Source: Candidatus Zixiibacteriota bacterium | Lineage (GTDB): Bacteria; Zixibacteria; MSB-5A5; JAABVY01 | Direction: 5' to 3' | DNA: 64,000 nt | NCBI GenBank assembly: GCA_011056555.1 | Contig: DSEQ01000040.1 | Span: 97,075-161,074 of the forward strand | In this document: positions 33,218-42,340 of the stretch, piece after piece | Layout: every line of letters begins with the position of its first letter | Position numbering within the stretch: the stretch's first letter is position 1 | Translations under genes and position numbers: made by a program | Notes under the pieces: generated by a model | The model's input: the letters and a program-made list of their open reading frames with translations, nothing else | The model's database searches: none | Told to the model about the DNA's origin: nothing

Positions 33218-36211
33218 TCAAGAAGGCAGCTCCTGCAACCTTTTGCGTGCGTCCCTGATCTTCTCAGTCTCGATCTGCGGATCACCCCAGTGTTTCAGCA
33301 GCTCCTTGAAATTTCTGCGTGCTTCTGAGTAGTTGCCCAGTTCCTGCTGAGCCACTCCGATATAATAGATTGCCTTCAGGTATCTTAATGGGGCTGTGGT
33401 ACCAAGATCGCCGGTAGTGATTCTCTCTAAATATTTCAGACCTTCCTCGTACATACCGTAAGAAACCATCAGGCTTCCCAGAGCAAAAGCGGTCGATGAC
33501 ACACTCATGTTCAGAGGCGAATTGAAAAGTGTATCGTAAGCCTCGATAACCTTCAAGGTATCCAGATTACAGGTTCCGTAGAAAATATCCTCTAAGTAAT
33601 TCGCAATCGGCCAGATATTTTCGGGCATTCTTTCCCTGAATTCCTTCAATACTTCCTGAAGCACCTTCTCGGCTCCGGCGCAGTATGAAGTGTCGAGCTC
33701 AACCAGGGTCAGGGCGTAGTCAAGATTTTCGAAAAGCTGGGCATACTCATGCGCTTTCTCCGCATATTTCACGACGCTGTCAGGGTAATCGAAGTTGAGA
33801 AAGTAATTTGCGAAAGAACTGTATGCGGTCTGGATAATCGTCCGGTCCTCAGTTTTCAAAGCGTAATCGATCAGCTTGTAATAGCGATTCACCGCATCCA
33901 GAAAATTTCCTTCCCAGACCTCGAGATCGATCTGCAAGTCCTCATATTCATTCATGATATGCGGATTGTCAGGGTAATATTTCTTTAAAAGCTCCAGATT
34001 CTCGCGGGCCTTCTCAAAATCCCGCTGTAATATATTTATCCTGGCCGCCCTGATAATTCCATCATAGTTATCGGGATATATCTCCAGAAGCTGCGAAATT
34101 TCAGACAGTGCCAGATCATAACTTTTCGTCTGCCGATACAGATTCGAGAGCTCCAGATACGGCTGGGGGGAATCGGGAAAGTATGACTTGACCAGTTTCA
34201 CCTTCTCTATTGCTTTGTCAAGGTCATCCTGGCTGGCGTGAATCGTGGCGGCCAGGCTCAATCCCCATCTGCTGCGCGGATTAATCAACAGCATTGTGTC
34301 GATCTGGGCCAGCGCTGCATCAAACTTCTCTCCCAGCTGATATAAGAATATGGCATAGAAAAACCTGCCCTCCCAGTCATCAGGATAATTCTTGACATAC
34401 GACTTTATCTTAACAAAAGCATCATCAATATTGGTATAAAGCCACAAATCAGAGTAAATATCCAGAAGCATCCGCTCTCTTACCGGGAGATTTTCGGAAC
34501 GTTCCTGGGCCAGCGCCAGATACCGCCTGCCCTGTTCCAGACGGCCCTGGAAGGTGTGCACCATGCCTATGCGCATATAGGGCAACGCGAAACTTGAATC
34601 GAATTCTATGGCCCGATTGAAATCCTCGATGCTCTCATCATACAGACCCTTATCAAATTTCTCGAGCCCCCTTACATATTCCCTGTATGCATCCTTGTTT
34701 GATGATACGAATGAGGTGACTTTCTTGTCAGAACCGATCATTTCCTGAATATTCAGGGATGAGGCTATCTTCCGGGTAAGGCTGTCGGACAGTACAAAAA
34801 TATCCGACCCAACGACTTTCTCACCGAGTAGGATCCGGCCGGTATTGATATCTTCGAGGCGGGCGTCTATCCTGAGCATATCGCCCGATTTATAGAACGA
34901 CCCGGACAGGATTTTGGAGGCTCCCATCTGACCCGCCGCTTTTATAGCTTCTCCGCGATCGGGGATCTCCGATGGATTCGCGGGGGAATTGGGCAGACTG
35001 CTGATAAGTCGATTGCGTGATATTATATCCTGACTGCTCTGGGACAGGTCGGTCTCAATCAATTGAGGTATGCCGGAAACCATCCAGTCAAGCGTCGAAT
35101 CGTTGGTTTTATTTTCGAAGTTCAGAATGGCCAGGGCATTCTGATGGAAGACGGGTTGCGCCTGCGCGAGACCGACAGAGCGGTCCTTTTTGGCCAGCTG
35201 TGTGAAAATAAGAACTGCGATTACCACAACAATCGCGCCCACGCCAATCAGCGGCATCCAGCTTCTCGATTTTTTGGCGGGTCCCCGGCTGAGCGCCTCG
35301 ATGGTGGAGTCGCTGTCCGAGATGCCGCTCTCGAACTGACGACGCAGGCTTCTCAGATCCAGAGCCAGATCGCGTGTATTCTGGTAGCGATCATCCGGGT
35401 TTTTCTGCAGACATTTGTCGATAATTCGCTCCAGCTCCGCGGGTAAGGAAACATTTATTCTGCGAATCGGCTCATGCCGGGCCTCCAGAATCTTGGCAAT
35501 TGTGGAAACCTTGTCTGAACCCTCGAAAGGCGGCTTGCCCGAAAAAAGCTTGTACATCAAAATTCCGAATGAGAAAATATCCGAACGCGGGTCGACATTC
35601 TCACCGCGGGCCTGTTCCGGGGACATGTAGCTGACAGTGCCAAGAATCTTGCCCTCCTCGGTCAGCTCCTTCGATATGGAGACTGTCCCGGTATCATCGG
35701 CTGCTTCAATCGCCCCGGCCACAGGCTTGGCCAGACCGAAATCGAGAATTTTTGGAGTACCCTCATCATCGATGATGATGTTGTCCGCTTTGATATCCCG
35801 ATGGACTATGTTGAGTTTATGCGCCGCCGCCAGCCCCACCGCAATTTTTTCGGCAATTCTCATGAGGTCCTTCAGTTGATGGCTTCTGTCTGCAAGAAAA
35901 TTGCCGAGCGACTCCCCCTCGATATATTCCATGACAATATAATTGAGCTCCTTGCCTGATTCATCCTTTTCGGTGCCGATGTCGTGGATCGCCATAATAT
36001 TGGGATGATTTATCTGCGCTGCGGTACGCGCCTCTCTTTTAAAGCGTTCCAGACGATCCGGATTATCAAAAAACTCTTCATGCAGTATTTTAAGCGCAAC
36101 ATTGCGGCCGAGTTTCTGGTCCTCCGCCAGATAAACCTCGCCCATACCGCCTTCGCCAAGCTTTCTGACTATTTTGAAGTGGGCGAAATTCTGTCCTTCC
36201 TGAAAACTCAT
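33218..36211 (-). CDS. Membrane Ser/Thr protein kinase with TolB-like and TPR region
   Basis: This 997-residue protein has a kinase domain (about 11-285) with GEGGMGEVYLAED, K40 in VALKIL, HRDIKADN and DFGLAK, so catalysis should be intact. A transmembrane helix lies near residues 325-345 (WMPLIGVGAIVVVIAVLIF). Next comes a TolB/CsgG-like domain (about 360-490; LAILNFENKTNDSTLDW, GASKILSGSFYKSGDML). The rest is a run of tetratricopeptide repeats, about ten helix pairs, to the C-terminus. It lies two bases after the FHA-GAF-phosphatase gene, so the kinase and phosphatase form a likely regulatory pair. The substrate is unknown. Confidence 0.9.
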   Translation of the reverse strand: MSFQEGQNFAHFKIVRKLGEGGMGEVYLAEDQKLGRNVALKILHEEFFDNPDRLERFKREARTAAQINHPNIMAIHDIGTEKDESGKELNYIVMEYIEGESLGNFLADRSHQLKDLMRIAEKIAVGLAAAHKLNIVHRDIKADNIIIDDEGTPKILDFGLAKPVAGAIEAADDTGTVSISKELTEEGKILGTVSYMSPEQARGENVDPRSDIFSFGILMYKLFSGKPPFEGSDKVSTIAKILEARHEPIRRINVSLPAELERIIDKCLQKNPDDRYQNTRDLALDLRSLRRQFESGISDSDSTIEALSRGPAKKSRSWMPLIGVGAIVVVIAVLIFTQLAKKDRSVGLAQAQPVFHQNALAILNFENKTNDSTLDWMVSGIPQLIETDLSQSSQDIISRNRLISSLPNSPANPSEIPDRGEAIKAAGQMGASKILSGSFYKSGDMLRIDARLEDINTGRILLGEKVVGSDIFVLSDSLTRKIASSLNIQEMIGSDKKVTSFVSSNKDAYREYVRGLEKFDKGLYDESIEDFNRAIEFDSSFALPYMRIGMVHTFQGRLEQGRRYLALAQERSENLPVRERMLLDIYSDLWLYTNIDDAFVKIKSYVKNYPDDWEGRFFYAIFLYQLGEKFDAALAQIDTMLLINPRSRWGLSLAATIHASQDDLDKAIEKVKLVKSYFPDSPQPYLELSNLYRQTKSYDLALSEISQLLEIYPDNYDGIIRAARINILQRDFEKARENLELLKKYYPDNPHIMNEYEDLQIDLEVWEGNFLDAVNRYYKLIDYALKTEDRTIIQTAYSSFANYFLNFDYPDSVVKYAEKAHEYAQLFENLDYALTLVELDTSYCAGAEKVLQEVLKEFRERMPENIWPIANYLEDIFYGTCNLDTLKVIEAYDTLFNSPLNMSVSSTAFALGSLMVSYGMYEEGLKYLERITTGDLGTTAPLRYLKAIYYIGVAQQELGNYSEARRNFKELLKHWGDPQIETEKIRDARKRLQELPS

Positions 36212-36213
36212 AA

Positions 36214-37863
36214 TTATATCCTTTTTAGGGCCAGCATGGTAATATCGTCCGATTGCGGAGCATCACCCATGAACTGTTTCAATTGCTCCGCCATATCCTC
36301 AATAAGACCGCGGGGATCCTTGTCTTTCGATTCCAGGGCGGCCTTCTCTGTGCGCTCATCCCCGAACTGGTCGCCTGACCCGCTCCGGTCAGCTTCGCTC
36401 AAACCGTCAGAAAATATAAATATCGAGTCACCTTTTGCCAGTTCAACTGTCTTCTCTTCCCACTCGGCAAATTCGAAGGCGCCCGCCATCATCCCGGTCG
36501 GTTCCATATGCTCCAGGGCGCCATCCTGTTTCAATAATAGAGGTGGATTATGGCCCGCGTTGACATAGCGCATAATCCCGCTATCCGGATCAAGCAACCC
36601 CACAAACAGGGTGACAAAGCTGTTGGATTTGCTATACGACAATAGCTGAGTCGAAATCGTCTTCACCGCGGTTGCAGGCGTAAAACTCTCCTTTTCATAC
36701 AATACACGGAAGGCGGCCAGAATATTCGACATTAAAAGCGCAGCACCCATACCTTTTCCGGTAACATCCCCCAGAACGAAAACCAATGACCCGTCAGGAA
36801 GAATTTTATAATCATAAAGATCCCCGCCCACCTGGCGCGACTGTTCCTGGTAGGCATACAGTTTGTAGCCGTCTATTTCCAGCGGTTCTGAGGGGAGCAG
36901 ATTGCGCTGAATCTTTGAAGCCTGGCGCAATTCGGCACTTAAAACCTGCTTGGCCTCGCGTTCAATAGAGAGCTCATAGTTTAAAAGACGTGAGCCCAGC
37001 AGATTTCCAAAGGTAGCCATTATTCTCAGATAATCGTCATTGTACTCATGCGCCGGATTGCTTGTATCAGCGTAAAGTATCCCCAGAACGCGTCCCTCAT
37101 CAAAGAGCGGCACAGCCATCACAGATTTTATATCCGCAGAAATAATTGAATTCTGGGTCGAAAACTTGGGATCAGTCAGAGGATTTTTGATCAAAAGCGA
37201 GTTTTTATTCTCGATGATATCGACGATGATCGTTCTGGACAATGTGATTTCGTCATCCCCTTTTACTGATGACGTGTGGCAGGCGGCGATATCGATATCC
37301 TGCTGGTCTTCCGAGACCATGATCACGATAACCCGGTCCGCCGGAATGAGCCTGCAGATCAGCTTAAGAGCTTTATCCAGAAGGATACCCCTGGGTTCAT
37401 CCGACCCCAGAAGCTTGGCCATGTCGAAAATAGTAGGCATCAGCTCGGGCATTTCGGACAGCTTCCGGGGTAAGGGCCTCATGGCTTCGTCGATCGGCAC
37501 AAAGATCGAATTCTCGGGCACATCTCCGGTAAAAGAAATCCTCTGGCTGCTCACTTCGCCCTTGTCCGGCAGCTCACTATCCCTGACCCTGAATTCCGTC
37601 AACCCGAACATAATACTATCACCATCCGAAAGTTTGGTCGGTTCAGAGATCTTCCTTCCATTTACTACTGTACCATTGCGGCTGCCGACATCATTTATCA
37701 GTATTCTGCCCGAATCCTCGACTGAAAGCCGGGCATGATTTCCCGACACTGTCTTGTGCATGATGCATATATCGGCATCCTTGCTCCGGCCGACTTTATA
37801 GTTTCCCGGCTTCAGGTCGAAGCTATAATATTTATTTCCGTCGGTCCCCACTAATTTGAGCAT
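36214..37863 (-). CDS. FHA-GAF-PP2C (SpoIIE/RsbU-type) protein phosphatase
   Basis: This is a protein of about 549 residues. An FHA domain spans about 1-100 (GRSKDADICI, VSGNHARLSV, NDVGSRNGTVVNGRKI, the phosphothreonine-binding pattern). A GAF domain follows at about 155-300. The C-terminal PP2C/SpoIIE domain (about 330-549) carries VGGDLYDYKILPDGSLVFVLGD and FSDGLSEADR, then DDITMLALK with metal-binding Asp residues. An in-frame GTG at 37869 is two codons upstream, and the ATG at 37863 is equally possible. FHA domains bind phosphothreonine, so the neighbouring kinase is a probable partner and perhaps substrate. The module may control an anti-sigma or similar switch. Confidence 0.9.
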   Translation of the reverse strand: MLKLVGTDGNKYYSFDLKPGNYKVGRSKDADICIMHKTVSGNHARLSVEDSGRILINDVGSRNGTVVNGRKISEPTKLSDGDSIMFGLTEFRVRDSELPDKGEVSSQRISFTGDVPENSIFVPIDEAMRPLPRKLSEMPELMPTIFDMAKLLGSDEPRGILLDKALKLICRLIPADRVIVIMVSEDQQDIDIAACHTSSVKGDDEITLSRTIIVDIIENKNSLLIKNPLTDPKFSTQNSIISADIKSVMAVPLFDEGRVLGILYADTSNPAHEYNDDYLRIMATFGNLLGSRLLNYELSIEREAKQVLSAELRQASKIQRNLLPSEPLEIDGYKLYAYQEQSRQVGGDLYDYKILPDGSLVFVLGDVTGKGMGAALLMSNILAAFRVLYEKESFTPATAVKTISTQLLSYSKSNSFVTLFVGLLDPDSGIMRYVNAGHNPPLLLKQDGALEHMEPTGMMAGAFEFAEWEEKTVELAKGDSIFIFSDGLSEADRSGSGDQFGDERTEKAALESKDKDPRGLIEDMAEQLKQFMGDAPQSDDITMLALKRI

Positions 37864-38073
37864 AATCACCCGTCTGCAATTTGGCTCATGGCCAAGATGG
37901 TCAATATTGAAGAATGATGACCAAAAAAGATAACAATATTTATAAAAATTTCAATATTAATCTATGCTGACCTTGCATCCTGTGCTGTGGTGCTCCAAAT
38001 CCTGCTTGACAGAATTCATCCCAAAGTATATTCTTTCCAAAACATTTTTAACACTCCCGAAAGGATGAGCGTA

Positions 38074-38643
38074 ATGCCGGATATTTTAAGTCTCTCTCTT
38101 GATCAAGCGCGTGAAAAATTAATGGAAATTGTTAATAAGAAAGCTGTCTTCAAGGGCGATTTCACCCTGGCCTCCGGGCAAAAGTCCAACTATTACATCG
38201 ACGGCAAGTTTATCTCGCTGACCGCCGACGGCCTGGCTTATTTCGCCAAGGTTATCCTGGAGATGATCAAAGATGACGGCGTCAAGTATATCGGCGGCCC
38301 GACACTTGGCGCAGATCCGATTATAGGCGGTACTGTGGCAATGTCTCATCTGATCGGCAGGCCGCTTGACGGCTTCATCATCCGCAAAGAGCAGCGCGAC
38401 CATGGACGCATGCGGATGATCGAGGGACCGCTGAAGGAAGGCTCCAAAGTTATAATCGTTGAGGATGTTACCACAACCGGAGGATCGGTTCTGAAAGGAA
38501 TCAAGAGGGTCGAGGAGATGGGCTGCGAAGTTGTCAGAATTATCTGCCTGGTTGACCGCCTGCAGGGAGCATCAGAGAATTTCAGGAAAGAAGGCTACAA
38601 CTTCACACCGATTTTCAAGGTCAATGAGCTGGATATAGATTGA
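38074..38643 (+). CDS. pyrE: Orotate phosphoribosyltransferase
   Basis: This 189-residue enzyme of pyrimidine synthesis transfers the phosphoribosyl group of PRPP to orotate, giving OMP. The PRPP loop VIIVEDVTTTGGSV (near 124-137) is perfect. FTLASGQKSNYYIDGKFIS near residue 24 and the catalytic loop KEQRDHGRMRMIEG match the family. The open frame runs upstream to 37987, but AAGGA at 38061-38065 sits eight bases before the ATG at 38074, and the family starts here. It converges directly with the next gene, with no space for a terminator. Confidence 0.94.
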   Translation: MPDILSLSLDQAREKLMEIVNKKAVFKGDFTLASGQKSNYYIDGKFISLTADGLAYFAKVILEMIKDDGVKYIGGPTLGADPIIGGTVAMSHLIGRPLDGFIIRKEQRDHGRMRMIEGPLKEGSKVIIVEDVTTTGGSVLKGIKRVEEMGCEVVRIICLVDRLQGASENFRKEGYNFTPIFKVNELDID

Positions 38644-39660
38644 TCACATGAATAAATCGTAGTTTCCCGAAGCCGAGGGGAAGATTTTGCCCTTCTTGTC
38701 GAGGCTGATCGTTGCCCCTTTGCCCAGATAGCGTGCATCAAACCCTCGCCGCCTCAGATCATCCGCGAACTCCGGAAAGCCATGCAGGGTCAGGACCTTG
38801 TCGGGATTGGATACCTCGACATACCTGATCAGGTCATTATAATCGGCATGATCCGAGAGGGGTATTACCACGTCCGCACCGACCCGGAATCGCGATGACC
38901 TGTCCATTCCCCAGCCCGAAAGAAAACATATACGCTTGGGATAAATGTTATTGAATAAGGTTCTGTATTTTTTGAAATAGGGCGGAAAGATAACCACTTT
39001 GCCTTTGAATTCCTCTTCATGCAGGGGAAAGAGGTTCTTAAACTTGACACCGCAGCGCTCATACAATTGACAGAACTTATAGACATTACTCTCGGCATGT
39101 ATCTCAAAGCCAAAGTCTCCAAGAATTTTGATCGCTTCCTGCGCTTTTCCCAGCGAATAGGCAAGAATTATCGGCACCTGATTGGATAGCAGAGTTTTCT
39201 GCACGAAGGTTATCAGTTGATCGACAACCTGGTCACGGTCAGGAAAGACATACCTGGGATCGCCGTAAGTCGATTCTATGATCAGTATATCGGCATCGAT
39301 TATTTCAGCCGGGGATGTGGTCTCGCATCCGGTCAGTTTAAAATCCCCGGTATAGACAATCCTTGTCCCGGCACTATCGATCTTAATCTGGGCGCATCCC
39401 AGGATATGGCCGGAAGAGAACAGCTCCACCGAACAGCCGCGGAATTTGGTCGGTTGATTGAAGCCCAGAGCCCGCGCTTTGGTACGTTTATAGCGCTGGT
39501 TGAAAAAAAGAATCGTCTCCGGAGTGGCCAGTATCTTTTTGTGCGAGGCAATATGATCGGTATGCGCGTGAGATACAAATGAGAATTCGGCTTTGCGATG
39601 GGCATCGATATGGAATTCGAGTCCCTCGATTTCAATACCATTATTGAAAGTCAACTGCAT
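38644..39660 (-). CDS. Metallo-beta-lactamase-fold nuclease (SNM1/Pso2 or RNA-processing type)
   Basis: This 338-residue protein has the nuclease-type MBL motif SHAHTDHIASH (near residue 30). The segments FSSGHILGCAQI, VYTGDFKL and SDHADYNDLI provide the later metal ligands of the beta-CASP/SNM1 group. The family includes ligase-associated exonucleases and mRNA 3'-end processing factors acting on DNA or RNA. No DNA ligase or helicase lies next to it here, so the substrate is open. It may be cotranscribed with the adenosine-specific kinase gene, 13 bases upstream on the same strand. The length fits the family. Confidence 0.82.
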   Translation of the reverse strand: MQLTFNNGIEIEGLEFHIDAHRKAEFSFVSHAHTDHIASHKKILATPETILFFNQRYKRTKARALGFNQPTKFRGCSVELFSSGHILGCAQIKIDSAGTRIVYTGDFKLTGCETTSPAEIIDADILIIESTYGDPRYVFPDRDQVVDQLITFVQKTLLSNQVPIILAYSLGKAQEAIKILGDFGFEIHAESNVYKFCQLYERCGVKFKNLFPLHEEEFKGKVVIFPPYFKKYRTLFNNIYPKRICFLSGWGMDRSSRFRVGADVVIPLSDHADYNDLIRYVEVSNPDKVLTLHGFPEFADDLRRRGFDARYLGKGATISLDKKGKIFPSASGNYDLFM

Positions 39661-39673
39661 AAGAACTTTTCTT

Positions 39674-40156
39674 CTACTTTTTGTAACCGATCATGCGAAG
39701 GAATTCCCTGCGGTTCTCTTTATGTTCATCAGTCTCGACACCCAGCGGAGTTAAACCGTCAATCACACCAAGCACACCGCGCCCGAGCTCGGTTTCCGCC
39801 ACAATCACCTCGATCGGGTTAGCTGTGGCGCAAAAAATCCTGCAGACCTCGGGGCAGGCCTTGATCTGGTTGAGTACATTAATGGGAAAGACGTTACCCA
39901 GGAAAATCAGGAATGTATGCCCGCATTTGATCTTCAGCATATTATCGGCCGCCAGCTTGACAAGACCGTCATCGGTTCCGGTGGTCCTGATCAAACGGTC
40001 CTGGGAAGCTTCGCAGAAAGCCATACCAAACTTGATATTTGGAACGGCACAGACCATTATCTCATAAATGTCTTCGACCGACTTGATGAAATGGGTCATG
40101 CCGAAAATCAGATTCAATTCTTTCGGATTGTCCACTTTGACAACATGGGTTTCCAT
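39674..40156 (-). CDS. Adenosine-specific kinase family protein (COG1839-like)
   Basis: This 160-residue protein matches a small, highly conserved family first known from archaea. Marks are FIKSVEDIYEIMVCAVPNIK (near 23-42), FGMAFCEASQDRLIRTTG, PEVCRIFCATANPIEVIV and GRGVLGVIDGLTPLGVET. Members were reported to phosphorylate adenosine. The family is sparsely distributed in bacteria and its biological role is poorly known. It is the first gene of a short two-gene unit with the MBL nuclease. The start ATG at 40156 has AGGAG upstream. Confidence 0.88.
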   Translation of the reverse strand: METHVVKVDNPKELNLIFGMTHFIKSVEDIYEIMVCAVPNIKFGMAFCEASQDRLIRTTGTDDGLVKLAADNMLKIKCGHTFLIFLGNVFPINVLNQIKACPEVCRIFCATANPIEVIVAETELGRGVLGVIDGLTPLGVETDEHKENRREFLRMIGYKK

Positions 40157-40193
40157 TGCAGACTCCTTTTATTTGATACGATAAATTACCGGT

Positions 40194-42176
40194 TTATTCC
40201 TCTCCGGGATAGATAATTTCTATAGAATTTATTTTATCCCCGACAAGGATTCGATCCACGATTCTCATACCGTAAATAACCTGCCCGAATGCTGTATAGC
40301 GCCCATTTAGATGAGGCTGGGGGGAATGGCAGATAAACCACTGGCTGCCGCCGGTATCCTTGCCCGCATGCGCCATACCCATGGTGCCGCGAGTGTATTC
40401 ATGGCGGTTGAATTCGCTGCGAATCGTATAGCCCGGCCCCCCGAATCCGTCGCCATGCGGGTCGCCGGCCTGAATCACGAAATTGGGAACCACCCTGTGG
40501 AAAATGACACCGTCATAAAAACCCGATTCCGCCAGCTTGATAAAATTCGAGACGGTTTTCGGGGCCATATTATAAAGAAGCCGCACCCGTATCTGTCCCC
40601 GCTCGGTATTGATTTCAGCAACCGGGTTTTCATCAAAGCGCCCATAAAACAGATCATAGGTAGAGGCTGTCACCATAGGCTCAAAAAATCCCAGATATTC
40701 CGATTTATCCATACCGATCATTGCGAAAATATCAATGGCCTCTTGGCGCACATTGCGGTCACGATCATCAAGAGCTTTATTTAGAAGTTCGAGAATATTT
40801 TCATCGGTAATCTGGCTGTCCACTACCCATCCGGATAAATTATATAAAATCGAAAAGCGGAAGCCGGCATCTGCCTCATCCATCTCATCTTCATAAATAT
40901 CGAGTGTCTTTTTCGAGAATTGATGCAACTTCAACTTTGCAATGAGCTCGATTACAGATGATACCACCGCCGGATCGGAATCTTCCAGCGCTGTACCCAG
41001 GTAATCCTCCATCTCCACAAAATCATATTCAGCCAGACTGTAAAGCGCGGCTGTGCGGACACGATGATCGGCATCGCTCTGAAGCTTTTCCAGAAGATTC
41101 GCCCCCTCCGGGGTCTCGATAAACTTCAGCGCCTCAGCGGTTTTCATACGCAGATACCAGTTATAGTTTTCAATTTCATCGGGTATAATCTCCATAAATT
41201 TAGTGCGATTTAATCTGGCCAGTGCAATAAGGGCTTCCCCTCTCAGAAATCTTTCCTCGTTTTTCAAAAATGGTTCAACTTTAGAAGAGAGAGCAGACAT
41301 CTGAAATTTTCCTATCAGGCTCAGGGCCATGGCGGTGACGAGGGGATGTTCCCTCTGGCTCAGGAGATTCATCATCGCCTTTATAATCTTCTTATCGCCA
41401 ACTTCCATGATCGCCCGCAGAATACTGGCCTTTACAGTCCATTCACGTTCCCTCGAAAGCTGGTTGCTGAGCGCCATCAGCGAGGCTGAATCCTTTATCG
41501 CCCGCAGGCCCTCAGCAGCATACATGCGAATCTCCGGAATTGTGTCCTTTATGCGCGCACGCAGAATTTCCGCCGCCGACCGGGCCTCAAGCCTTCTCAG
41601 TGCATAAATCGCCGCCTGCTCAACAGATACCGAGCTGTCGGCCGCCAGCTTCTCAAGCAATTCAACCGCGGTGTCGGCATCCGCACGCCAGAGGCCCTCC
41701 GCCGCCCAGATTCTATGTTCCGGGATCGTGTCCCGGGCTGAACTCATCAATGCTCTTACGGCCGCATCACCGCCCATGCGTCCCAGCGCGATTGCCGCCT
41801 GATGCACAATCTGTGAGTCAGGATCGAATAGGAGAGGGATCAATCTTTCCGCATACATACTGTCGCCGATCAGCCCCATTACAAAAATTGCCTCGATTCT
41901 GACATCTTTCTCGGGGTCATCCAGGAGATCGGCGATATAAGCCGAGGCCCCCTCCGGCTCGATCATTCCCAGAGCATAGCAGGCGCGCAGGCGGATTCCC
42001 GGATCATCGTCGTCCAGATACGCATACAGAAGGGTATCTGCCTGGCGCATGTCTTCCCAGATAGCAATCTGCACATTTTTATCCAACGGCAGTGCTGCTT
42101 TTTCTTCTTCTCCACCGCATCCGGTGATTGCAGCAATACATACGATTAAAAATAAATTTACAAATACTCTGTTCAT
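40194..42176 (-). CDS. Lipoprotein fusion of HEAT repeats and cyclophilin-type peptidyl-prolyl isomerase
   Basis: This is a protein of about 660 residues. The chosen start gives a signal peptide with the lipobox AITGC, so it should be a lipoprotein. The frame extends 18 codons upstream, but the shorter form has AAGGGGAG before it. From about 40 to 480 the protein is a chain of HEAT/PBS-lyase-like repeats, such as DDDPGIRLRACYALGMIEPEG and DPEKDVRIEAIFVMGLIGD. The last 150 residues are a cyclophilin isomerase with FIKLAESGFYDGVIFHRVVP, FVIQAGDPHGDGFGGPGY and GSQWFICHSPQPHLNGRYTAF. It is probably a periplasmic folding factor with a large protein-binding surface. Confidence 0.9.
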   Translation of the reverse strand: MNRVFVNLFLIVCIAAITGCGGEEEKAALPLDKNVQIAIWEDMRQADTLLYAYLDDDDPGIRLRACYALGMIEPEGASAYIADLLDDPEKDVRIEAIFVMGLIGDSMYAERLIPLLFDPDSQIVHQAAIALGRMGGDAAVRALMSSARDTIPEHRIWAAEGLWRADADTAVELLEKLAADSSVSVEQAAIYALRRLEARSAAEILRARIKDTIPEIRMYAAEGLRAIKDSASLMALSNQLSREREWTVKASILRAIMEVGDKKIIKAMMNLLSQREHPLVTAMALSLIGKFQMSALSSKVEPFLKNEERFLRGEALIALARLNRTKFMEIIPDEIENYNWYLRMKTAEALKFIETPEGANLLEKLQSDADHRVRTAALYSLAEYDFVEMEDYLGTALEDSDPAVVSSVIELIAKLKLHQFSKKTLDIYEDEMDEADAGFRFSILYNLSGWVVDSQITDENILELLNKALDDRDRNVRQEAIDIFAMIGMDKSEYLGFFEPMVTASTYDLFYGRFDENPVAEINTERGQIRVRLLYNMAPKTVSNFIKLAESGFYDGVIFHRVVPNFVIQAGDPHGDGFGGPGYTIRSEFNRHEYTRGTMGMAHAGKDTGGSQWFICHSPQPHLNGRYTAFGQVIYGMRIVDRILVGDKINSIEIIYPGEE

Positions 42177-42340
42177 TGAACTCCCCTTACCTGTTTTCAA
42201 GTAAATTAATCGGGCTCTGGCGGATTTCAAGTAATAAATAATTTTTTAAATGATTTTATGAATTTCGGCTCTTCTTAAAATCGTTCTTGCCCTGAGCGGG
42301 ATTATACTGTTAATTCAGTTCAAATAAGGAGGCCCTTTTT

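Noticed and set aside
37987-38073. N-terminal extension of PyrE
   Set aside because: The ATG at 38074 has a proper ribosome site and the usual family start.
39693-40067. Plus-strand frame over the adenosine-specific kinase gene
   Set aside because: It is antisense to a highly conserved family.
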